From assembly GCA_034432095.1 (NCBI GenBank), contig DAOUCV010000090.1, forward strand, positions 1-10,835: a stretch of 10,835 nucleotides of DNA. The letters run 5' to 3'. A program made the translations under genes and the position numbers. Positions 1 through 7,592 of this stretch are shown in pieces. The stretch is from DAOUCV01 sp034432095. Its GTDB lineage: Bacteria; Chloroflexota; Dehalococcoidia; Dehalococcoidales; UBA2162. Under the pieces are notes generated by a model. The model was not told where the DNA came from. It was given only the letters and a program-made list of their open reading frames with translations, and did no database searches. Positions within the stretch are counted from its first letter, which is position 1. Each line of letters starts with the position of its first letter.

Positions 1-120
1 GTATCCGCCGAAGCTTTCCTTCTCCAGGCAAACGGTTCGCCAGTTGCCCCGGCTCAGATACAGCCCTGCCGTCAGACCAGCAGGACCACCGCCAATAATC
101 ACGGCATCCCAGTCAGACAT
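1..120 (-). CDS. Thioredoxin-reductase-like FAD/NAD(P)-binding oxidoreductase, N-terminal 40 aa (cut by window edge)
   Basis: Only the first 40 residues are inside the window. They begin MSDWDAVIIGGGPAG, the beta-strand and glycine-rich loop (GGGPAG, residues 10-15) of an FAD-binding Rossmann fold. An acidic residue (E33) closes the second strand, where the FAD ribose is bound, and an FGG motif follows, as in thioredoxin reductases and related two-dinucleotide flavoproteins. The ATG at 118-120 is preceded by AGAAGGAG (128-135) with a 7-base spacer. That site overlaps the stop codon of the upstream selenoprotein gene, and the gap between the genes is 13 bases, so the two are probably co-transcribed and translationally coupled. 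The catalytic CxxC, if any, lies outside the window, so thioredoxin reductase, alkyl hydroperoxide reductase F-like protein and a general pyridine nucleotide-disulfide oxidoreductase all remain possible. By context it may reduce the Sec/Cys centre of its neighbour (inference). Confidence 0.8.
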   Translation of the reverse strand, partial: MSDWDAVIIGGGPAGLTAGLYLSRGNWRTVCLEKESFGGY

Positions 121-133
121 ACCTAAACTCCTT

Positions 134-1939
134 CTATGCCCCGTAAGGGACTCTCTTCACATCAGTAGCGCCAGCCTTGGTAAGGGTAGCCCCGGTTATC
201 AGCCTCGTCACTACCGCAGTGCGGTTATACGGGGGAATCCTGTAGTAGCTAAAAGAAAAGGCACAGCCCGGGGCACCACCGGCGACAAATAGATGAATAT
301 TCTCCGGCGATATCAGGACGGGGACCATGGCTCCCGGTTTAAAGGCTGATTCAAACACAGCTTTGCGCTCCGGAGGAACAACACCCATTTCTATCCCCCC
401 CTGTATGCCCTTTATGTCTGCCGGACTGAGTTCTTCGTACCGTACCACCGCACGTTTGTAAATCTCTTCCTGCAGGCTCTGTTGGTTATAGCCCATCCTT
501 TTCAGCTCGGCGACCAGCTCCGGGAAGAGAATAATGTAATGGTTATTCCCTCCTCCTCCAGAGCCGGGTATAGGTCCCACACCCTTGCTCCCCCACATAA
601 AGAACCCCCTGCGGTCAGTCCGTATTATATCTTCGACTATCCTGTCTAAAATGTCTTTTGCATTCCAGGTCCCGATCATCCCACCGTAAAAATTCTGCAT
701 CGGACTGGCACCGCCAATTGAGGCTACCGTTACGCAACTGTCTTCTGCCTTAAAACCTCGGTTGGCGTGATAGGGTTCCCAGACGCTAAGCTCGGTATTC
801 TCAGGGAAGGTATAAAAAGTGTGCGGTGACACTCTTCCGGTTAGTGCCATATCGTTCACCCCCGGCCAAACCTGACCGATGTTGAGCGTGGATAACCTAA
901 CGGCTCGCCCGATGGTGTTATTGGCTCGCCAGCCATGACCCAGAAAGCCTATCCCGCCCTGCATACCAATCTCTTTCACAATTGGTCCGCTCACGACTAT
1001 CAAAAAAGTGAAGGAGCCTGCTGACGCTATAACGTGAAGGGTGTCAAAATTTTCGTCGGTAAGGGCTTCCATAGCAGCAATTATCACCGGTAGGTACTCC
1101 GGCTTGGCTCCCGCCATGACCGCATTTATCGCAATCTTCTCTACAGTGGCAACGCCTAGCTTGGGACGTACCTTGCCAATTACTTCGCCGGGAGAGCGAC
1201 TTGTCCCCGATAGCATCCACTTGACACGCTCCGGTGTAGGAGGTACCAGAGGTAGACCATCGCCCCAGCGATTCTCCAGGAACATCCGGTTGAATTCCTC
1301 AAGAGCCTCCGGGTAGGACTCCGCCGTAACCGTAATCAGGGCTGGGGCGAGCGTTTCTTTTTTCTCCCTCGGTGGATTTACCTCCTCGGCGGTCAGGGGA
1401 CGGGTCAGGGCGTCGATCAGGCTATCGAAAGCTTTCTCTACCATAGGTCTGACTTCCTTAACACTTCCCCGAAGCCGGTAAAACTCAGCCGAACTTATGG
1501 TGCGGATACGCACCGTAGGCATGGCATTGTCCTGAGCCGCTGATTTTGCGTCCTCAGCAAAGGTATCGCAGGCAATAACCACCCCAGGTTTGCCGAGTTT
1601 TTCTAACTTGATAGCGCCAGCCACGCCAGCAAAGGTACACGACCCTCAGTCCCCCACCCCGTAGACGAAGGTATCCACCTGTGGTGCCCAGGCCTTTGCC
1701 TCCTCATCCCTGATTTCAAAGGCACCCCTGAGCATGGTGACCGTTGCCGTCGGGAATTTCTTCTTCAGCAACTCTTCAAAAACAGCATAGAAGTTGTCCA
1801 CCCCTGGTTTCCCGTTCGAATACAGTCCGACCCTCCTGCCAGCTAAATCCGTAACTCGAGGCACCGGCCTGTAGATTGGAGCGGGCTCAATCTCGCCCCG
1901 GGGGTTAAGCAACTCCAGTTTTACCGTCCTTTTAGCCAT
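134..1939 (-). CDS. UGSC-family selenoprotein with long C-terminal domain (in-frame TGA read as selenocysteine)
   Basis: One reading frame runs from the ATG at 1937-1939 (AGGAG at 1946-1950, 6-base spacer) to TAG at 134-136. It is broken only by TGA at 1646-1648. Read as Sec, it gives a 601-aa protein with the motif U98-G99-S100-C101 in the context VYGVGD-UGSC-TFAGVAGA. This is the defining motif of the UGSC (seleno)protein family, known from metagenomic selenoproteome surveys; the biochemical role of the family is not established as far as I know. Residues about 1-185 form the UGSC domain: early beta-strands with a SNGKPG turn, the U-x-x-C pair at a strand end as in thiol-redox proteins, then VVIACDTF with C124. 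A Pro/Lys-rich linker (about 189-200) leads to a second, larger domain (about 205-601) that starts near WGDGLP (225-230), has a GSGGGG run (459-464) and an isolated cysteine (C559). There is no signal peptide or membrane segment, so it is cytosolic. The next gene is a flavoprotein reductase, consistent with a redox role. Split calling would wrongly give two proteins, the second starting at a GTG at 1622-1624. An error or a true nonsense mutation is unlikely because the family motif falls exactly on the TGA. Confidence 0.92.
1646..1648 (-). other. Selenocysteine (UGA) recoding codon
   Basis: On the minus strand the codons are GTG GGG GAC TGA GGG TCG TGT ACC TTT. The frame stays open for 497 sense codons after the TGA. 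The gene's real stop is TAG. Decoding needs SelA, SelB, the selC tRNA and SelD elsewhere in the genome; none is in this window. A bacterial SECIS hairpin should start within roughly 15-40 bases downstream (about 1605-1640). By eye the RNA there is G-rich (two GCUGGC copies, at 1625-1630 and 1616-1621) and I can draw only a weak wobble-rich stem, so I do not annotate a SECIS structure. Confidence 0.9.
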
Positions 1940-2012
1940 TGGTTACTCCTCTACAAAGAATTTCTCTTGTGTGGAAGCGCCCTGTAAAAGAAAGGGATTG
2001 AAGAACTTTAAT

Positions 2013-2041
2013 ATTATGGGATGCCCAATAGCAAATGTCAA
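2013..2041 (-). promoter_or_regulatory. Sigma-70-type promoter of the UGSC selenoprotein operon
   Basis: Reading the minus strand, a perfect -35 box TTGACA (2036-2041) is followed by exactly 17 bases and then CATAAT (2013-2018, one mismatch to TATAAT). Transcription would start near 2006 and leave a leader of about 67 bases. It begins just after the MATE gene's stop codon, so the selenoprotein operon can be expressed independently of that gene. Confidence 0.7.
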
Positions 2042-2048
2042 ACCGTAT

Positions 2049-3431
2049 TTAGATTTTCTTACGTTTCCATCTTCCCAGCTTGAAATAGGCTGAGTAGATG
2101 ATTGCCCTTACGGCTATACCAATCACTATCCCCCATCGTATTCCATAAACACCCAGGCTAGGAACCTGTGAGAGGAAGTAGGCCAGCACTATCGCCACTC
2201 CCCACATGGTCGTCAGGTTAGTCAGCATGGTTATCATCGTGTCGCCAATGCCATTTAGACACATACTCAAAGCGATGACTATTCCCCATAGCACGTAACC
2301 CGCTATCTGTATCATGAGGAAGCTGCTGGCTATCTCCACCAGACCAGGCTCAGCATTGAAGATACGGACCAGACGCTCAGCCCAAAACCATATTATTACT
2401 GAACACGCGACTGTAAAACCGGTGGCCAAAGCGGCAGCCAGCCAGCCGGTTCTAGAGGCTCGCCCCGGCTGGTTAGCACCCATATTTTGCCCGGCCAGTA
2501 CACCAGCCGCTGTGCCCAATCCTGCGCAAGGCATCTGTATAAACTGGTCCACCCTCTGCACTACGGAGTGAGCCGCCACGGCACAGGTGCCAAAGGGAAC
2601 GATGAACCGTACCAGAACCAGGTCGGCAAAGTTTCTCTCCACGTTCGTTATCGAAGCCGGGATGCCAATTTTCACTGTGCGCCAGATGATATTGCGGTCA
2701 AGACGGAAGTTCTTCAATGTCACCTGAAGCCGCGTCCGTCCGCTAAAGAGAACCCACAAACCGATAGCCCCACCAAGGCTCTGGGCAATGACATTACTCA
2801 GAGCGGCACCACTGACACCCAGACGAGGGAATATCCACCAGCCGAAAACTAGGGCAGGGCAGAACGCCACATGGAAAAGCCTATAGCCAACGCTTATCTT
2901 CATTGGCGTTACGGTATCCCCTGACGCCTGCATAATGCTCTGAGCTAGTGATAGCAAGCTCATTGACACCATACCCACCAACTGGATACGCATATATGCC
3001 GCTCCCTCACCAATAACGTCAAGCGCTACTCCCAAGAGGGTCAGTATTGGCTCAGAGAGAAAGACGCCAACTATGGCCGCCAATATGGAGAAAGCGATAC
3101 CGACAATGAAGGCTTGCTGGGCAACACGATTGGCACTCCGTTCGTCGCCAGCACCCACAAAGCGAGCCACCAATGCTATAGTGCCAGTGAAAAGCCCCAT
3201 CATTAACGAGGTCACCACCATGACGGCAACGGCAGAAACACCCACCCCGGCAATAGAGGCTGCCCCAAGCCTGCCCACCCATATCATGTCAATAGTAGGA
3301 CCCAGCACATTGATGGTATTGCTGATTAACACGGGCCAGTATAGAGACCAGAGGTTGCCAATGAGGCTACCCCTTGTCCAGTCCCGCTTAAATGCTGTCC
3401 CTTTGCCGGGATAACCGCCGACTCTTCTCAT
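2049..3431 (-). CDS. MATE-family efflux transporter (multidrug/toxin export)
   Basis: The 460-aa protein has the length and hydrophobic pattern of MATE transporters, with about 12 predicted transmembrane helices in two repeats. The N-terminal sequence after a short basic tail (LIGNLWSLYWPVLISNTIN, then IDMIWVGRLGAASIAGVGVS) is the family's typical first-helix region. The loop FVGAGDERSANRVAQQAF between early helices, and the second-half counterpart VLAGQNMGANQPGRASRTG, match the conserved G(A/Q)N/AGD-type MATE loops. It would sit in the inner membrane and export cationic compounds or metabolites by Na+ or H+ antiport; the substrate cannot be told from sequence. The ATG at 3429-3431 has GGGAG at 3444-3448, 12 bases upstream, a little far, so a slightly different start is possible. 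The stop is TAA at 2049-2051, and no intrinsic terminator follows before the next promoter. Confidence 0.9.
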   Translation of the reverse strand: MRRVGGYPGKGTAFKRDWTRGSLIGNLWSLYWPVLISNTINVLGPTIDMIWVGRLGAASIAGVGVSAVAVMVVTSLMMGLFTGTIALVARFVGAGDERSANRVAQQAFIVGIAFSILAAIVGVFLSEPILTLLGVALDVIGEGAAYMRIQLVGMVSMSLLSLAQSIMQASGDTVTPMKISVGYRLFHVAFCPALVFGWWIFPRLGVSGAALSNVIAQSLGGAIGLWVLFSGRTRLQVTLKNFRLDRNIIWRTVKIGIPASITNVERNFADLVLVRFIVPFGTCAVAAHSVVQRVDQFIQMPCAGLGTAAGVLAGQNMGANQPGRASRTGWLAAALATGFTVACSVIIWFWAERLVRIFNAEPGLVEIASSFLMIQIAGYVLWGIVIALSMCLNGIGDTMITMLTNLTTMWGVAIVLAYFLSQVPSLGVYGIRWGIVIGIAVRAIIYSAYFKLGRWKRKKI

Positions 3432-3468
3432 CGTATATAGTTTCTCCCTGTCTTAAGAACAAGAGTTA

Positions 3469-3497
3469 ATATTACCAGCCCTAGCTCAAAAGAGCAA
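3469..3497 (-). promoter_or_regulatory. Probable promoter of the MATE gene, with a small inverted repeat at the -35
   Basis: On the minus strand TTGCTC (3492-3497) and TAATAT (3469-3474) are spaced by 17 bases. The -35 overlaps the inverted repeat GCTC-AAAA-GAGC (3484-3495), which could be an operator half-site pair, though four-base arms can occur by chance. Transcription would begin near 3462, about 30 bases before the start codon. Confidence 0.45.
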
Positions 3498-3517
3498 TGC
3501 GGGATTCTTTGTCGTAT

Positions 3518-3548
3518 TAGACAATCTATCCACAGTTTCTGCTATAAT
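3518..3548 (+). promoter_or_regulatory. Probable sigma-70 promoter of the small methyltransferase gene
   Basis: A perfect -10 box TATAAT (3543-3548) lies 32 bases before the start codon. The best -35 is TAGACA (3518-3523) with a 19-base spacer, slightly long. The ribosome binding site AAGGAG follows at 3569-3574. The site is divergent from the MATE promoter. Confidence 0.55.
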
Positions 3549-3580
3549 TCTACTAAGTAAGATATCAGAAGGAGAGAGAA

Positions 3581-4093
3581 ATGCCATCGTTCATCAGTTT
3601 CATTCCAACACCTCATGAAGACGTTGACGGTTTCTTTGAGCTGGTATCATTATCCTCGTCTGACGTGGTCTATGACCTGGGGTCGGGCGATGGGCGGTTA
3701 TTGTTTGCCGCGCTGGATAAGGGGGCGGGGAAGGCGGTCGGGATAGATATAGACCCTGAACGTGTTCGTGAAGCCAGGGAGATAGCCAGAAGCAAGGGGC
3801 TGGACGATAGAATTACCTTCCTGGAAGCTGACGTGATGGAAGTTAGCTTAGCTGACGCCTCGGTAATACTGTGTTATCTATCCAATTCAGCATCGGCGGC
3901 TCTGAAGCCCAAGTTTGAGTCAGAGCTTAAGCCGGGAACCAGAGTCGTCATGGAATCATTCCCCGTCCCGGGATGGAAGCCTGTTAGAACATTCGATAGA
4001 GGATACAAACACTTCTATCTCTACATTATGCCACCAGAAATAAGCGACCAGTATCCAGCAAGCTATGGAGATTGTGAATCATATTACTACTAA
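3581..4093 (+). CDS. Small class I SAM-dependent methyltransferase (aKMT/FAM173-like)
   Basis: The 170-aa protein has the seven-strand methyltransferase signature. Motif I is VVYDLGSGDGRL (residues 29-40, SAM-binding glycine loop), the strand-2 acidic end is GIDID (54-58), motif II is EADV (82-85), and the motif IV region is VILCYLSNS (95-103). A PTP segment (9-11) just ahead of the fold, together with DLGSGDGR, resembles the small archaeal protein-lysine methyltransferases (aKMT) and eukaryotic FAM173 proteins, so a protein or small-molecule amine target is possible; this is a resemblance, not proof. The tail ends in three tyrosines and no extra substrate domain is present. It is the only complete plus-strand gene in the window. 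The ATG has AAGGAG six bases upstream. It is likely monocistronic and convergent with the serine hydrolase, whose stop lies 33 bases away. Confidence 0.85.
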   Translation: MPSFISFIPTPHEDVDGFFELVSLSSSDVVYDLGSGDGRLLFAALDKGAGKAVGIDIDPERVREAREIARSKGLDDRITFLEADVMEVSLADASVILCYLSNSASAALKPKFESELKPGTRVVMESFPVPGWKPVRTFDRGYKHFYLYIMPPEISDQYPASYGDCESYYY

Positions 4094-4126
4094 ACTTTTA
4101 CTCCACAGCGTGGTATACCGAGTTCT

Positions 4127-5422
4127 CTATATCAAAGACTGATAGACCAGTCGCTCAAATTCCTCCTGATAGGTATTGCCGGGCATCGCCATGTGCATAA
4201 AAACCTGGGTGAAGCAGATACAGATGAGGTCTTCTTTGGGGTCAGCAAAGTAGGTGGTACCTGCTGCCCCACCCCAACCATAGCTACCAATAGAGCGCAT
4301 CAGTGGCGGTGTACTACCCTTGTATACACCCACTCCTATACCGAAGCCAAAGCCGGGGCCAGCCAGCGCAACGGGGACATCCCCAAGGTGGTCGCTCGTC
4401 ATCAGTTCTACTGTCTTTCTTCCCAGGATACGGACGCCATCCAGCTCGCCACGGTTGAGCAGCATCTGGGCAAATCGGGCGTAGTCTGCCACAGTGGAAA
4501 GCACTCCACCGGCACCCCCGCCAGCTTCGAAGTACGTTTTCGGCCCTTTAACCTTCTCACTGGTCCCAGGTTGCTCAGCTACAGTAAGCTTCCATTTTCC
4601 AGCCTCTAGGGCCGGACGGTAGCAGGTGGGAAAGCGGTCGAGCTTATTCTTGGGGAAATAAAACGAGGAGTCCTTCATCCCTAATGGCTTGAAGATGCGT
4701 TCCTGGTAGAACTCCTCCAGGGTTTTTCCGGTTACCATCTCGATTATCACGCCGATGACGGGGTAGCCTGCATGATATAGAAATTGGGTGCCCGGCTGAA
4801 AATCGAGGGGCAATTTTGCCTGTGCCTCAACCATTTTTCGGATATTAGTCGGTGTCCTCCCTGGACCGGCAAGCAAGCCTGCTTCTGTGAGTATATCCCG
4901 GAATTCGGTTAGGTACTGGATGGGGGCACGGGCGGCGCTGGCCAAGCCGGTGGTGTTGCGCAGACAATCGCGAATCGTTATTTCCCTGTCAGCCGGCACA
5001 GTGGGTGTCATCCCCATGGGGGCACGACGTGTCTCCGGTCCTCCCCTCGGCTCTAGCACCCTTACCACCGGGTTCTTGAAGGCAGGGAGGTACTTGGAGA
5101 CCGGGTCATCAAGGGTCAGGAGTCCTTCTTCGACACAAATCATCGTGGCGACGCCAGTGATTGGTTTGGTATTAGACCACAGGCGGCAAATGGTGTCCTT
5201 CGGCGCCGGCTTCTTGCTTTCCAAGTCCATATATCCCTGGGATTCGTAGTGTACAATCTTGCCGTGCCGGGCAACCAGTGTGATAAGGTGCGGAACCATC
5301 TGCTTATCAATGTATTTCTGTAAGGCGGGACGGATGCGTGCCAGCCGCTCGGAGGAAAAACCAACCTCCTCCGGCTCAGCAAAAGGCAGGGGCCAGGATG
5401 CACTTGATTTCTTCGGACTCAT
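4127..5422 (-). CDS. Serine hydrolase, beta-lactamase class C / family VIII esterase type
   Basis: The 431-aa protein belongs to the beta-lactamase-like serine hydrolases (class C beta-lactamases, DD-peptidases, family VIII esterases). The nucleophile motif SxxK is S83-N-T-K86 in LWSNTKPITG. The second motif tyrosine is probably Y216 in FLYHAGYPVIG. The third motif, KTG in penicillin-binding proteins, is replaced by W383-G-G in YGWGGAAGTT, as is usual for family VIII esterases. GGAGGVLSTVADYARFAQML (301-320) is a family hallmark helix. There is no signal peptide, so it is probably a cytosolic carboxylesterase or amidase rather than an antibiotic-resistance enzyme. The substrate is unknown. 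The ATG is preceded by AAAGGAG with a good spacer. The gene is monocistronic, following the terminator of the corrinoid operon. Confidence 0.88.
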   Translation of the reverse strand: MSPKKSSASWPLPFAEPEEVGFSSERLARIRPALQKYIDKQMVPHLITLVARHGKIVHYESQGYMDLESKKPAPKDTICRLWSNTKPITGVATMICVEEGLLTLDDPVSKYLPAFKNPVVRVLEPRGGPETRRAPMGMTPTVPADREITIRDCLRNTTGLASAARAPIQYLTEFRDILTEAGLLAGPGRTPTNIRKMVEAQAKLPLDFQPGTQFLYHAGYPVIGVIIEMVTGKTLEEFYQERIFKPLGMKDSSFYFPKNKLDRFPTCYRPALEAGKWKLTVAEQPGTSEKVKGPKTYFEAGGGAGGVLSTVADYARFAQMLLNRGELDGVRILGRKTVELMTSDHLGDVPVALAGPGFGFGIGVGVYKGSTPPLMRSIGSYGWGGAAGTTYFADPKEDLICICFTQVFMHMAMPGNTYQEEFERLVYQSLI

Positions 5423-5459
5423 AATTGTTCTCCTTTCTTAGCTAAACTGTGTCTTGCTT

Positions 5460-5488
5460 ATATTATCAACTCGCTTGCCGAGACAAAA
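5460..5488 (-). promoter_or_regulatory. Weak promoter candidate for the serine hydrolase gene
   Basis: The minus strand between the upstream terminator and the start codon contains TAATAT (5460-5465), overlapping TATAAG (5457-5462), downstream of TTTTGTCT. TTTTGT gives a 17-base spacer to TAATAT; TTGTCT gives 18 to TATAAG. Neither -35 is good, so which pair is used is uncertain. Confidence 0.3.
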
Positions 5489-5520
5489 TCTGACTCTCTT
5501 CCTTATAATAGGGGAAGAGG

Positions 5521-5555
5521 ACAAAATTAAGAGAAGAGGCGTTAGCCCCTTCTCT
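5521..5555 (-). terminator. Intrinsic terminator of the corrinoid/UroD operon
   Basis: Reading the minus strand, AGAGAAGGGGC (5545-5555), a four-base loop TAAC, and GCCTCTTCTCT (5530-5540) form an 11-bp stem with one G-U pair. It is followed by TAATTTTGT. It lies 7 bases past the UroD-family stop codon. The U-run is interrupted but the stem is long and well placed. Confidence 0.75.
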
Positions 5556-5562
5556 AAAATCT

Positions 5563-6906
5563 CTACTTGTAGACGCCGTATTCCTTGGTGGCATCTATCA
5601 TCGCCCGGACATTTTCCGGCTTTACATTTTCAATTACCGCCCCGCTCATCATGATATAGCCACCGCCTTTGCCACAGGTATCGATGAGTTTTTTGACACG
5701 GTCTTTCACCTGCTCCGGTGTACCGACGCTCAGCAAATCGATAGGCATATTCCCGCCGATGCAGCAAACATCGCCGAGCACCTTCTTAGCTCTGGCCATA
5801 TCGGTCAGGTCAAAACCCAATACCACCTTGCCCTTCGGCAGGTCTTTTATTACCTCAAGGCGGGAATTATAGCCTCCCTCAGCCCACGGGAACGGTATGC
5901 AGCCTTCATCAATCAAGCCCAGAAGGAGCTTCTTGAAAGTGGGCCAGTAGAATTTCTTGAACTGTTCATCAGATAGGAAACCGTCAGCCCCTTTATGAAG
6001 AGGAATAAACACTATGGGGTTACCGTTTGCCCTGGCTGCAGACGCTCCCATCTTAACCATTATCGGCGTCATTGCTTCCAGGGCTTGGAGGAGCTTTCCG
6101 GGCTGGCGGTACATATCCACCATTATCCCCCGGCTCCCCCTCAGGGTATCGCCAATAGTATCGAAGGGCACCTTGCAACCCCCGCCGAAGAAGCTGGGAA
6201 GCCCGGCGGCGGTCATCTCCGCACCGAATGCGCCGACAGATCCTATCCATTTCAAGCTTTCAGCACCGGCATCAAAAAGGGCCTTGAAGGCTGCCTGCAC
6301 GTCCGGTAGACCGAATGGAATAAAATTAACTGCGGAGAAACCCCCGTACATCTCGGTGATGTTGGTGAGGGTGGGGAAAGCCCTCAGGGGCGCCAACGCA
6401 CCAAATATACGCGGAAAGTAGGTGGTAATGAAGAATAGCGTCGGGTCCTGAATTAAGGCATCATACTCATCCGCCGTCATGTATTCTCCCTCGACACATT
6501 GATAGGAGTGTTCTGGAGCAGTGCCATGACCCGGCCACTTGTATAGTTTGTAGTCAAGAATCTCAAATGCTTTCCCCGGAGGAGCCACCGCCACACCACC
6601 ATGCGCGTCCGGCTGCAGGTCCAGATAACATTTTTTAAACGCCGTAAGAAGCTTGTCATAGTCATACATGACATCATAAGGGGTTAACCCGGCATAGTAA
6701 GCGGGGAAAAAGCCAAACATGGGAAAGACCGGCACCCTATCCGGCTCTTTCTTCAATTGAATGGCATCTAAAAACCTGGTTACTCTCTCCCTGTACAACT
6801 TCTCGGCTTCGGGGCTGTTATATTTTACGCCCTCTGGTGAGAGCCACCTCCTGATTAGTTCTTCCCTCTTTTCATCCGGTGACATCTCTTCCCATTTCTT
6901 TGCCAT
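5563..6906 (-). CDS. UroD/MtaA-family protein, putative corrinoid-dependent methyltransferase
   Basis: The 447-aa protein has the uroporphyrinogen-decarboxylase-like TIM-barrel pattern. Its C-terminal part runs GKVVLGFDLTDMARAKKVLG, then CCIGGNMPIDLLSVGTPEQV, then YIMMSGAVIENVKPENVRAM, matching the strand-by-strand layout of MtaA/CmuA-type methyltransferases. It is longer than heme-pathway UroD (about 350 aa) and has an extra N-terminal helix region. Its gene follows a corrinoid protein gene, so a role in moving methyl groups to or from that corrinoid is likely (inference). MtaA enzymes bind zinc with HxC plus a later Cys. Here the corresponding segments read W341-A-E343 and SGA423, so the classical ligands appear absent. 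It may therefore be a substrate-side demethylase or a non-zinc member of the family. I chose the ATG at 6904-6906 because AGGAGG (6916-6921) lies 9 bases upstream; the in-frame ATG at 6925-6927, adding MCRRLIE, has no ribosome binding site. Confidence 0.82.
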   Translation of the reverse strand: MAKKWEEMSPDEKREELIRRWLSPEGVKYNSPEAEKLYRERVTRFLDAIQLKKEPDRVPVFPMFGFFPAYYAGLTPYDVMYDYDKLLTAFKKCYLDLQPDAHGGVAVAPPGKAFEILDYKLYKWPGHGTAPEHSYQCVEGEYMTADEYDALIQDPTLFFITTYFPRIFGALAPLRAFPTLTNITEMYGGFSAVNFIPFGLPDVQAAFKALFDAGAESLKWIGSVGAFGAEMTAAGLPSFFGGGCKVPFDTIGDTLRGSRGIMVDMYRQPGKLLQALEAMTPIMVKMGASAARANGNPIVFIPLHKGADGFLSDEQFKKFYWPTFKKLLLGLIDEGCIPFPWAEGGYNSRLEVIKDLPKGKVVLGFDLTDMARAKKVLGDVCCIGGNMPIDLLSVGTPEQVKDRVKKLIDTCGKGGGYIMMSGAVIENVKPENVRAMIDATKEYGVYK

Positions 6907-6942
6907 TTCTATTAACCTCCTGCACATTCTCTGTTGGAGTTT

Positions 6943-7575
6943 TTACTTAGCTCCTACCCATTTTTTGGCGAGCAATACTCCGGTCATGGCATCTTTACCA
7001 TAGGCATCAGCACCGGTATACTTCCTTATCTCCTCGCTTATCTGACCGCCCCCAATCATGACCTTCACCTTGTCTCTCAGGCCAGCAGCTTTAATAGCCT
7101 CAACAGTCTGTTTCATGGAATCATAGGCAAGCGTCAAAAAGCCGCTCAAGCCGACAATTGGTGCACCACTTTCCCTCACCTTGTCGACAAACTTCTGTGC
7201 CGGGACATCCACGCCGAGGTCATAGACGTCGAAACCGTTAACATCAAGCATAAAAACAACGATGTCCTTGCCGATGTCATGGATATCCCCAGCGACAGTG
7301 CCGATAACAACTTTGCCCAGACGCTTGACCTCCGCCGCCTTGGTTAGCTTTGGCTTAACCATCTCGGTTATTGCCTTCAGTATTTCACCGGAGTACACCA
7401 GGTCAGGTATGAAATACCTGCCACTAGCAAAGCGCTCACCCACGATTTCTACGGCACGTCTGGCGTCGTCCAGGATTTTGAGGGGCTCCTCACCAGCGCC
7501 CAGTCTATCTCTAACAACCTCAAGAGCCTCTTTTTCCTTCAAATCAGCCAGCGCTTTAACCAAATCTTTAGCCAT
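6943..7575 (-). CDS. Corrinoid (B12)-binding methyl carrier protein, MtbC/MttC type
   Basis: The 210-aa protein has the two-domain layout of methyltransferase corrinoid proteins. A helical cap domain (about 1-85, with FIPDLVYSGEILKAI) precedes a Rossmann B12-binding domain. The cobalt-ligand motif D97-x-H99-D-x-G-K103 is intact (GDIHDIGKDI), followed by the SGFLT segment (144-148), the nucleotide-tail GGG motif (175-177) and YGKDA (192-196). It carries a methyl group on cob(I)alamin between two methyltransferases in the cytosol. AAGGAGGT lies 8 bases before the ATG. It is the first gene of an operon with the UroD-family gene, 36 bases downstream. No MttB/MtbB/MtaB substrate methyltransferase, MtrH-type acceptor methyltransferase or reductive activator is in the window, so the methyl donor and acceptor are unknown. 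Length and motifs are normal. Confidence 0.92.
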   Translation of the reverse strand: MAKDLVKALADLKEKEALEVVRDRLGAGEEPLKILDDARRAVEIVGERFASGRYFIPDLVYSGEILKAITEMVKPKLTKAAEVKRLGKVVIGTVAGDIHDIGKDIVVFMLDVNGFDVYDLGVDVPAQKFVDKVRESGAPIVGLSGFLTLAYDSMKQTVEAIKAAGLRDKVKVMIGGGQISEEIRKYTGADAYGKDAMTGVLLAKKWVGAK

Positions 7576-7592
7576 ATTCCTTTACCTCCTTC

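Noticed and set aside
1622..1939. Two separate genes (97 aa and 496 aa) or a nonsense-mutated pseudogene
   Set aside because: The frame is the same on both sides of the TGA, the second part has no ribosome binding site at its GTG, and the residues around the TGA spell the UGSC family motif.
4103..4119. Hairpin CCAC-AGC-GTGG between the methyltransferase and serine hydrolase genes as a bidirectional terminator
   Set aside because: The stem is only four base pairs and neither strand has a T-run after it.
5563..6906. Heme-pathway uroporphyrinogen decarboxylase (hemE)
   Set aside because: It is about 100 residues longer, lacks the characteristic hemE N-terminal sequence, and is in an operon with a corrinoid methyl carrier.
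6904..6927. ATG at 6925-6927 as the start of the UroD-family gene
   Set aside because: There is no ribosome binding site before it, while AGGAGG lies 9 bases before the ATG at 6904-6906.
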